Assembly: GCA_030066685.1 (NCBI GenBank)
Contig: JASJBF010000018.1
Location: 1 to 64,000 of the forward strand
Direction of reading: 5' to 3'
Length of the DNA: 64,000 nucleotides
Origin: Kiloniellales bacterium
Lineage (GTDB): Bacteria > Pseudomonadota > Alphaproteobacteria > Kiloniellales > JAKSBE01
The notes below the pieces were generated by a model. That model saw only the letters and a program-made list of their open reading frames with translations. It ran no database searches and was not told the origin of the DNA. Positions within the stretch are counted from its first letter, which is position 1, and every line of letters starts with the position of its first letter. The translations under genes and the position numbers were made by a program. This document shows, piece by piece, positions 58,030 through 64,000 of this stretch.

Positions 58030-59429
58030 GCGCGGTGACGAGGCCGGCCGGCGCCGGCGAGCGCTGGGCCGTCGTTGGCGGCGGCTTCCGTGGCATCGTT
58101 GCGGCCAAGCTCCTGCGTGAGGCGGGCTGCGAGGTGACGCTGATCGAGCGCATGGGGAGCCTCGGTGGGATCCTCCACGCGGAGGAATGGCAAGGGCTCT
58201 ACCTGGACAAGGGCTGCCACTACTTCGACAACGCCGACGATAGGGTGACGCGGGCGCTGCTGGAGATCCTGGAAGACAGGGTCGTGCCCGTCACCCCGCG
58301 ACTGGCGACCCGCCTGAACGGCCGGATCAGTCAGGGGGTCGCCCTGGTTGATTTCTCCCGGCAGGAGGCCGACTTGCGGCGGCGCATCGCCGAGGAGTTG
58401 AAGCAGGTGGCCGGGGAGCCCGACCACGGAGCCGGCACCTTGGCGGCGGCCTTGATGCGGCGCTTTGGCGCCACGGCCGGTGCCGTGGCCTCGGCGGCGG
58501 CCCGGAAGGCCTTCGCCATCGCGCCGGAGGCCCTGGACGCTTCGGCGCTGTGGACTTCGCCCTTTGTCCGGATCAGGCCGGACGTCGACAAAGCGTCTCG
58601 AAGCCTCAAGGAGATAGCGGGGCTGGATGGACGCCTGGCGGTAAGCTCGCTCGACGACCACTTCCGTTTCGCTCCCGGAGTCACGGGCTATCGGCATCGA
58701 TTCTTCTATCCCGCCGGATGCGGCCTGCGCAGCTTCTGCGATGCTGCCGCGGCGCACCTCGAAGGGCTCGGGGTCGATCTCGTCCTGGGGCGCGGCCTGG
58801 CCGGACTAGATGCCGATGCCCACGGCGTCCGCCTCGAGCTTCAGGACGGCGAGACGCTCCCGGCCGATCGCCTGCTTTGGACGCTGGACCTCGGTCCGCT
58901 CGCGGGGCTGGTTCTTGGCGAGGACCCCCTGTCGGCATTGATTCACCGGACGCCGATGGTGCTCTTCCACTTTCTCCTGCCGGCCGCGGCGCCGCCGGCC
59001 TTCACCTACTACTATGATTTCGATCCGGACAGCCTGGTCTACCGGGCATCGGCGCCAGGCTTCTATGGCCGGCAAAGCAACGCGCAGGGGCAGAGCTACC
59101 TCGCTGTCGAAGTCGTGGTGCCGCAGGACCATGCGGTCTGGCGAGATCCGGAAAGCGCCGCGCCCCGGGTTTGGAGCGAGCTTTGTGCCTCGGGCTTCAC
59201 CGACGTTCCAGCACCCTTGGCGGTCAAGATCACCAAGACCCCGGTATCCTTCAAGAACCCCAGGTTGGGCTATGGCGCCGCGTTGCAGAAAACGCTGGAG
59301 CACCTTGTAGCGGCCGGCCAGGAGCGGATCTCCTGGTCGGATCCCGGCTTGATGAAAAAGAACGACATCCTCCGCGAAGTCGCTGCTTTGATCGGCGGCG
59401 GTTCATCTCCACGGCGCTTGGCCGGCTAG
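58026..59429 (+). CDS. FAD-dependent oxidoreductase (amine oxidase/UDP-galactopyranose mutase-like)
   Basis: 467 aa. N-terminal dinucleotide-binding VVGGGFRGIVAAKLLREAG and VTLIERMGSLGGILHAEE, then YLDKGCHYFDNADD. The C-terminal FAD part includes LLWTLDLGPLAGLVLGE. The pattern sits between protoporphyrinogen-oxidase-like and UDP-galactopyranose mutase-like flavoproteins. Last gene of the operon. Its stop lies at the edge of a large palindrome that may end transcription. Confidence 0.8.
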   Translation: MSAVTRPAGAGERWAVVGGGFRGIVAAKLLREAGCEVTLIERMGSLGGILHAEEWQGLYLDKGCHYFDNADDRVTRALLEILEDRVVPVTPRLATRLNGRISQGVALVDFSRQEADLRRRIAEELKQVAGEPDHGAGTLAAALMRRFGATAGAVASAAARKAFAIAPEALDASALWTSPFVRIRPDVDKASRSLKEIAGLDGRLAVSSLDDHFRFAPGVTGYRHRFFYPAGCGLRSFCDAAAAHLEGLGVDLVLGRGLAGLDADAHGVRLELQDGETLPADRLLWTLDLGPLAGLVLGEDPLSALIHRTPMVLFHFLLPAAAPPAFTYYYDFDPDSLVYRASAPGFYGRQSNAQGQSYLAVEVVVPQDHAVWRDPESAAPRVWSELCASGFTDVPAPLAVKITKTPVSFKNPRLGYGAALQKTLEHLVAAGQERISWSDPGLMKKNDILREVAALIGGGSSPRRLAG

Positions 59430-59562
59430 CGCACGTCCCGATCAGACGCGTTCGCGTCTGGCCGGGAGTCGTGCGCTGATACCTTGAGGTTAGGGCATGA
59501 CATCCGGCCAGATGGATCGCAGAGCGATCCCATCTGATCGGATAATGTGCTGTATCAAACAA
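59428..59562 (-). repeat. Dispersed palindromic intergenic repeat, copy 3
   Basis: Matches 170-295 in reverse orientation. Contains a large imperfect hairpin, AGCGCACG...CGTGCGCT around CCCG/CGGG and CAGACGCG-TT-CGCGTCTG (59428-59477), immediately after the oxidoreductase stop, and a second arm pair CAGATGG...CCATCTG. Confidence 0.75.
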
Positions 59563-59590
59563 GAAAAATGGGGGCGCCGAAGCGCCCCCA
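59560..59590 (-). terminator. Rho-independent terminator of flagellin copy 2
   Basis: On the minus strand TGGGGGCGC-TTCG-GCGCCCCCA followed by TTTTTCTTGTTT: a 9-bp perfect stem, tetraloop and T-tract, 30 bp past the flagellin stop. Confidence 0.92.
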
Positions 59591-59621
59591 TGAGAGGTCT
59601 CTCTCAGACTGGCTTGCCGGT

Positions 59622-60452
59622 TTACCGGAACAGGGCCAGCACGCCCTGCTCGGACTGGCCGGCGAAGGCCAAGGCCTGGATGCCGAGCTGCTGACGGGTC
59701 TGGAGGGCCACCAGGTTGGCGCCTTCCTCGTTGAGATCCGCCAGGGTCAGCTTGCCGGCGCCCTCTTCCAGAACGTTGACGTAACGCTCCGTGAAGTCCA
59801 GACGGGTCTGGAGCAGGGCGACGTTCGAACCCAGGGTCGAGGCGTTGCCTCGAAGGGTCGTGATGTCGGCGTCGATCTCGTTCAGGGCATTGTCGATGTT
59901 TGTCGAGACCGAGAAGTTTGCCGCCGACGCCACGGTCAGCCCCGTCACCGCCGTACCCTGGTCGATGCGGATATCGACGCCGCTGATGCTCAGGCTCGAG
60001 CTAGTACTGGTGCTGAACTCGACGGTGAGCGAGTTTGCCGTGCTGTTGACCAGGTTCAGGCCCTGGAACTCGGCGTCGTTTGCCAGGTTCGTGATCTGAG
60101 TCCGCAGTTCGTTGAACTGGGTCACGATCGAGCTCAGCTGCGAGCCGGTCGCCGACTTGGCCTGGATCGCCAGACCTTTCAGCTGGCGCAGGACCGAGTC
60201 GACCGCCTCGATGGCCTCGAGGGCCGTCGAGACCGAGCTGATCGCCTGATCGATCTCGCTCTTCCGGCCTTCAAGGTCGACCGCGCGATCGCTCAGCGAC
60301 TTCGACTCGAAGAACGCCGTCGCATCGTCGATCGGGCTGGCAACCTTCAGACCCGTGGACAAACGGCTCTGGGTCCGGTCGATCAGGCCGCTGGTTTCGT
60401 TGAGAGACAGCAGGTTCGTACGAATCGCTGCCGAAAGGGTGACTTCTGCCAT
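59622..60452 (-). CDS. Flagellin, short type (copy 2)
   Basis: 276 aa. Same plan as copy 1: AAIRTNLLSLNETSGLIDRT, LSTGLKVASPIDDATAFFES at the N terminus and TERYVNVLEEGAGKLTLADL, NEEGANLVALQTRQQLGIQA at the C terminus. The middle is Ser/Thr-rich (VEFSTSTSSSLSISGVDI), a likely site for O-linked sugar. Its own sigma-54 promoter and terminator suggest a strongly expressed monocistronic gene. Confidence 0.95.
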   Translation of the reverse strand: MAEVTLSAAIRTNLLSLNETSGLIDRTQSRLSTGLKVASPIDDATAFFESKSLSDRAVDLEGRKSEIDQAISSVSTALEAIEAVDSVLRQLKGLAIQAKSATGSQLSSIVTQFNELRTQITNLANDAEFQGLNLVNSTANSLTVEFSTSTSSSLSISGVDIRIDQGTAVTGLTVASAANFSVSTNIDNALNEIDADITTLRGNASTLGSNVALLQTRLDFTERYVNVLEEGAGKLTLADLNEEGANLVALQTRQQLGIQALAFAGQSEQGVLALFR

Positions 60453-60526
60453 GTTTCGTCTCCATTCTGAAGCGTGTCTGTCGAGGCCGTTCTAGCCCCG
60501 GGGCTTCTTGCCCCACCCGCTCTCTG

Positions 60527-60541
60527 GCAACCGGCGTGCCA
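60527..60541 (-). promoter_or_regulatory. Sigma-54 promoter of flagellin copy 2
   Basis: On the minus strand TGGCACGCCGGTTGC, a perfect -24/-12 consensus, 75 bp before the start. Confidence 0.88.
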
Positions 60542-60660
60542 AGTTCGGAAATCCCAGCGATTTGCGTAAAATTCGATGCAAGTTTTTCCTAAATTATCCA
60601 ATTATTTATCATGAAATAGGAAGAATATGCCTAGCCATAGGGAATAATCTTCCGGCATGG

Positions 60661-60673
60661 GGCAAATATTGCC
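60661..60673 (-). promoter_or_regulatory. FlbD-like palindrome upstream of flagellin copy 2
   Basis: GGCAAATATTGCC, a perfect GGCA-N5-TGCC palindrome in an AT-rich stretch, 120 bp upstream of the sigma-54 promoter. Confidence 0.6.
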
Positions 60674-60740
60674 CATATATCCGTAAAGATATTACTTCAC
60701 GGACTCGGGGCTATCGCGAAGGTTATAGGAGGGTGGCGGC

Positions 60741-61574
60741 TCAGACGAAGAGGTTCAGGACCGAGCCCGGCGCCGGCTGCTGGTCCAGGCTCAGGTTGTC
60801 GGTCAGGAACTGGGTGACGTTCTGCGAGCCCTCGAAGCCCAGCGAGATGATGCTGAGCGTCCGGCTCGCCTGCTCGCGCAGCTCGTTGATCTCGTCCAGG
60901 CGCTTCTGGCGCTCTTCGGTCTCGATGGAGTCGATCTGCCGCTGCACCTCGGCCTGCTGGCGCTGGATCGCGGTCAGGGTATTGAAGGCGTCGTCGTCGT
61001 TGATCTCCAGGACCGCGAGGGTCCCGTTCAGGGTGGTCGAGACGCCGTCGATGGCGTCCTGAACGGCCTGGATGTCGCCGGCGGTGGCGAAGCCGTTGGT
61101 GGCGATCGCCGCCAGGTCCGCCTGGACCTGCGGCTTGGTCTGCAGCAGCCCGTCGTCGACGCCGATCAGGGCGAAGGGCTGGGTCTGGAGCTTCTCGACC
61201 AGGGCCACGGCCTCGGCCAGCTTGGCGTCGAACTCGGCGAGCGTGCCGGGGTCGGTCAGGTCGCGGGCCTCGGCCAGGGCGTCGAGGATGTCGAGGGTGG
61301 TGGTGCGGTTGTTGGTGACCGTGTCGCGGTAGGTCTCGATCTCGGGCAGCCGGTTCTCCAGCTGGCTGAGCTTGACCCGCAGGGTCGCGGTCTTGCCGAG
61401 GAAGAGGTCTTCGCTCTGCAGCTCGGCAATCTGGCTGTCCAGGCGGTCCAGGACCGCGTTCTGGGCGGCGTTGAAGCTCAGCTCGAAGGCCGGGCGGGCG
61501 GCCGCCTGCGCCAGTCCGGCGAAGGACCGGGCGAAGTTGAAGCTCTGGACGCCTGCCGAGGTGATCGGAATCAT
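60741..61574 (-). CDS. Unrecognised coiled-coil flagellar-locus protein
   Basis: 277 aa. Not recognised. The N terminus MIPITSAGVQSFNFARSFAG suggests the hydrophobic start of an axial-type protein. Most of the rest is predicted helical, rich in Gln/Glu/Leu (RQQAEVQRQIDSIETEERQK). The C terminus ends in hydrophobic residues (SVLNLFV) as flagellar axial proteins and flagellins do. No signal peptide. Placed between flgL and a flagellin. It could be an export substrate, a chaperone or a junction protein. The 81-bp gap upstream has TTAA-GATTGGC-CTAA (61620-61634), a weak CtrA-like site. Confidence 0.6.
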   Translation of the reverse strand: MIPITSAGVQSFNFARSFAGLAQAAARPAFELSFNAAQNAVLDRLDSQIAELQSEDLFLGKTATLRVKLSQLENRLPEIETYRDTVTNNRTTTLDILDALAEARDLTDPGTLAEFDAKLAEAVALVEKLQTQPFALIGVDDGLLQTKPQVQADLAAIATNGFATAGDIQAVQDAIDGVSTTLNGTLAVLEINDDDAFNTLTAIQRQQAEVQRQIDSIETEERQKRLDEINELREQASRTLSIISLGFEGSQNVTQFLTDNLSLDQQPAPGSVLNLFV

Positions 61575-61655
61575 GGGTCTACCTGACCTTCTCGCCTGAA
61601 GCTTTATCGAACATTCGGCTTAAGATTGGCCTAATGGCATAAGCGGCGCCTCGGC

Positions 61656-62846
61656 CTAGATGTACTCGAGCAGGGAGAGCGACTGCAGCCGGGCCAGGGT
61701 GGTGAAGGAGGCCTCCAGAACGAATTGGTCGTTCTGGAGCTTCAGCAGGACTTCGTTCCTGTCGATGTTCTCGATGTCGGTGATCGTGCCCTCGACGAAG
61801 GCGTCGAAGCTGGTCAGGCGCTCGCGGGTCTGGTCCAGGGTGACCCGCGCGGCGTTGACTCGGACCCGCAGACCGTCGAGGCCATCGATGCCGTCCGAGG
61901 AATCGGTTCCCAGAATGCTGTTCAGCATGTTGCGGGCCTGGACGATGACCTCGCGGGCGAAGGGGTCCCGGGAATCGGCGTTAGGCAGATTGGCGACCGC
62001 GTCCAGGGCGGTGATCAGCTGCTGGATCTCGATGGCGTCGGCGCGGGCCTCGATCTCGACCGTGGTCGAATCGTCGACCCGAGCGGCCTGCAGCGCGAAG
62101 TCGCCCTGGTAGTAGTCGAGCTTAGGATTGGCCAGCATCTGCGCCGAGTTCAGGCGGTCGACGTAGTAGTCCCAGAGCGCCGGGTCCTCGGCGACGAACT
62201 CGCTCAGAGTCGGGTTGTCGAGGTCGGCGGGCAGCGGGCCGGCCGGCGCGACGCCGTTCTTGTCGAAGTAGATCTGCTCGTAGAAGGAGCCGGCGGCGAA
62301 GGGCAGGGTGTTGCCCTGGACGTCCTCGTAGTAGGCCTCGTAGAAGGTGCTGTCGACGGTGACGGCGTCGCTCTCGATCAGGCCGACCGGCCGGTAGGCC
62401 GGCGGGTCCAGGGAGACCGGCCGGGTGTCGCTGCGGGTGCCGCCGAAGAGGTAGCGGTTGCCGTCGCGGCTGTTGAGGACGTCGAGCACCAGCTGCCGGG
62501 TGTTGGCGGCCAGGGTCGCCAGGTCGCCCTCGAAGGCGGCCGGGCTGGTCAGGGCCGAATCCAGAATGTCGCGCATGTCCCTGGCCGCGCTGTCCAGGGT
62601 CTCCAGGCCCAGGTCGACCAGCTGGATGCGCTGGTCCTGGATCTGGATGTTGGCGAGGAACTGCTCGGTGCGGGTCCGGGCGGACTCCAGCGAGATCAGC
62701 CGCGCGCTGTCCTTGGCGATTCCGGCGTAGTCCTGCGATTTCTTGTCGGTCGCGATCTGGACCTGGGCGTCGTAGGTCCGGGCCTGGACGTTGAGCACCT
62801 GCTGCAGGATCAGCTGCTGCTGGGCGAAGGGCGCGATGCGGGTCAT
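61656..62846 (-). CDS. flgL: Hook-filament junction protein FlgL
   Basis: 396 aa. N-terminal flagellin-like helix (MTRIAPFAQQQLILQQVLNV, VQIATDKKSQDYAGIAKDSA) and C-terminal partner (VLLKLQNDQFVLEASFTTLA RLQSLSLLEYI, split for length), with RDGNRYLFGGTRSDTRPV before the variable middle. Somewhat longer than enterobacterial FlgL. 11 bp from flgK. Confidence 0.9.
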   Translation of the reverse strand: MTRIAPFAQQQLILQQVLNVQARTYDAQVQIATDKKSQDYAGIAKDSARLISLESARTRTEQFLANIQIQDQRIQLVDLGLETLDSAARDMRDILDSALTSPAAFEGDLATLAANTRQLVLDVLNSRDGNRYLFGGTRSDTRPVSLDPPAYRPVGLIESDAVTVDSTFYEAYYEDVQGNTLPFAAGSFYEQIYFDKNGVAPAGPLPADLDNPTLSEFVAEDPALWDYYVDRLNSAQMLANPKLDYYQGDFALQAARVDDSTTVEIEARADAIEIQQLITALDAVANLPNADSRDPFAREVIVQARNMLNSILGTDSSDGIDGLDGLRVRVNAARVTLDQTRERLTSFDAFVEGTITDIENIDRNEVLLKLQNDQFVLEASFTTLARLQSLSLLEYI

Positions 62847-62857
62847 CTCAAGGACTC

Positions 62858-64000
62858 CTAACGGACGGCGTCGAGCAGGGTGTCGAGCAGTTCCGACACC
62901 ACCGTGGTGATCCGCGCCGAGGCGGCGTAGGTGTTCTGCAGGACCACGATGTTGGCGAGCTCCTCGTCCAGGTTGACTTGGCTGAGCGAGGCGGCCTGGT
63001 TCTCCAGCGCCAGCTGGAAGCCCTCGCCGAGGTCGAGGTCGGACTTGGCGGCGTTGGTCAGGGCGGCGCTGCCGGCGACGATGCCGGCGCCGTAGCCCTC
63101 CAGGGTGAGCTGCACGGCCGAAAGCCCGCCGGCGGCGGCGAAGGCCACGTCGCTGGTGAAGAGGCTGCCCAGGGCGGCGGCGATGTCGCCGGTACCGGCG
63201 CTGATCCCGATGTCGCCCACCGCCAGGCCGGCGGCGTCGCTCAGCTCGCCCCGGGCGAGCAGGTCCGGGTTGGCCTGGATGTCCTGGCGCAGCGCCAGCC
63301 GGCCGGCGGTGCCGGGCAGGCCGGGCCGGAGGTTCGACTGCAGGGTCAGGGGGCCGGAATCCGACAGGAAGAAGTTGTCGCCGTCGTTGTCGATGATCTG
63401 CAGGCGGAAGCCCTCGGCCTCGCGGACCACGCTGGCGGTGACGTTGGCGCCGCCCAGGGCGCCGGTGATCGCGGTCGCGATGTCGGTCAGGCTGTCGCCG
63501 GCGGCGTAGGCGACGTTGGTGGTCGCGCCGGCGATGTCGAAGGACAGGGTGCCGGCCAGACCCAGGGCCGCAGTGTCGCTGGCCAGGCGGTCGCTGGCGT
63601 AGAGGTCGTAGTCGAGTCCGTCGTCCAGCAGGTTGTTGAGGCCGAGGAAGTGGCCCAGGCCGGTGCCGCTGCTGCCGGTGGTGACCAAGCTGTCGAGCTC
63701 GTTGGTCGCGATCCGGTTGGCGCCGGTGCCGGCGATCACGACCTGGCCGCTGGCGTTGAGGCTCGCCGTGGCGTTGGCCATGGCGTCGATCTGGGTCACC
63801 AGCTGACCGATGTTGGGCGGCGCCAGGGCGGCGAGATCGATGTCCAGGGTCTCGACCACGACCCCGGCGCCGTCCAGGACGCTGACCCGGAAGTTGCCGC
63901 TCATCGCCGGGGCGTCGGTCGCGGCCAGGCTGCGCAGGCCGGTCAGGCTGGCCGGCGGCGGGTAGGCGGTGCCGTCGTTGTGCAGGGCGCTGACCTGGTC
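62858..64000 (-). CDS. flgK: Hook-associated protein FlgK, C-terminal part (truncated by window edge)
   Basis: At least 381 codons; the open frame runs past position 64000, so the N terminus is missing. The end matches FlgK: VSALHNDGTAYPPPASLTGL near the edge, then the C-terminal axial helix LDEELANIVVLQNTYAASAR and ITTVVSELLDTLLDAVR. First junction ring between hook and filament. Middle part Gly/Ala/Asp-rich. Confidence 0.92.
   Translation of the reverse strand, partial: DQVSALHNDGTAYPPPASLTGLRSLAATDAPAMSGNFRVSVLDGAGVVVETLDIDLAALAPPNIGQLVTQIDAMANATASLNASGQVVIAGTGANRIATNELDSLVTTGSSGTGLGHFLGLNNLLDDGLDYDLYASDRLASDTAALGLAGTLSFDIAGATTNVAYAAGDSLTDIATAITGALGGANVTASVVREAEGFRLQIIDNDGDNFFLSDSGPLTLQSNLRPGLPGTAGRLALRQDIQANPDLLARGELSDAAGLAVGDIGISAGTGDIAAALGSLFTSDVAFAAAGGLSAVQLTLEGYGAGIVAGSAALTNAAKSDLDLGEGFQLALENQAASLSQVNLDEELANIVVLQNTYAASARITTVVSELLDTLLDAVR

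Noticed and set aside
1-64000. CRISPR arrays, tRNA or rRNA genes, insertion sequences and prophage genes
   Set aside because: None was recognised by reading both strands; no regularly spaced direct repeats and no transposase or integrase motifs were seen.

Overview
The window is high-GC DNA from a free-living, flagellated alphaproteobacterium. The Caulobacter-type regulators (CtrA, ChpT, SciP, FlbD, FlbT, FlaF) together with the NAD-linked formate dehydrogenase and the gene order point to the Rhodospirillales/Kiloniellales side of the class. The species cannot be named from the sequence. No tRNA, rRNA, CRISPR array or insertion sequence was seen.

Layout. 1-610 is non-coding and carries a dispersed palindromic repeat. 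644-13.9 kb plus the iron permease to 15.66 kb is a metabolic/transport stretch: an orphan Liv-type binding protein, an MFS carrier, an fds formate dehydrogenase operon with a fused FdsG-FdsB subunit and a translationally coupled exported ankyrin protein, a DUF3553 protein, ChpT, an SH3-FGE-like protein, two tandem His-rich DUF4399 proteins, and FbpA/FbpB iron uptake genes with a Fur-like box. 15.9-21.6 kb is a compact cheA-cheW-cheY-cheB-cheR operon. It is convergent with ctrA, which is divergent from fliI-fliJ (22.7-24.5 kb). 24.6-36.4 kb is a minus-strand early flagellar operon: fliF-fliG-fliH-fliN-motA-flbD-flhA-flhF-flhG and a FliK-like gene. sciP and a fliK-flgD-flgE hook operon follow (36.7-40.7 kb).

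40.9-60.5 kb looks like a flagellin glycosylation island. It holds spsG/E/F-like (PseG, NeuB, cytidylyltransferase) nonulosonate genes with two HPr-kinase-like P-loop proteins, flaF/flbT, a Maf glycosyltransferase, a small P-loop kinase, a TPR-GT41 (FlmG/OGT-like) protein, and two short flagellins. A six-gene plus-strand operon lies between the flagellins: DUF4910 peptidase-like, AAC(3)-like acyltransferase, stand-alone NRPS adenylation domain, carrier protein, methyltransferase, FAD oxidoreductase. The window ends in an unknown coiled-coil protein, flgL and a truncated flgK.

Regulation can be read from the DNA. Four TGGC-N7-TTGC sigma-54 promoters lie before fliK, the sugar/kinase operon and both flagellins. 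Each has GGCA-N5-TGCC palindromes, or degenerate forms, about 50-140 bp upstream, which are candidate FlbD sites. CtrA-type TTAA-N7-TTAA boxes lie at ctrA/fliI, fliF, sciP, flbT/maf and the GT41 gene. The sugar/kinase operon therefore appears to be wired as a late flagellar gene set. The most novel-looking system is the adenylation/carrier-protein operon plus the kinase-like pair, which together suggest an amino-acyl-decorated (perhaps N-methylated) flagellin sugar. That functional reading is inference.
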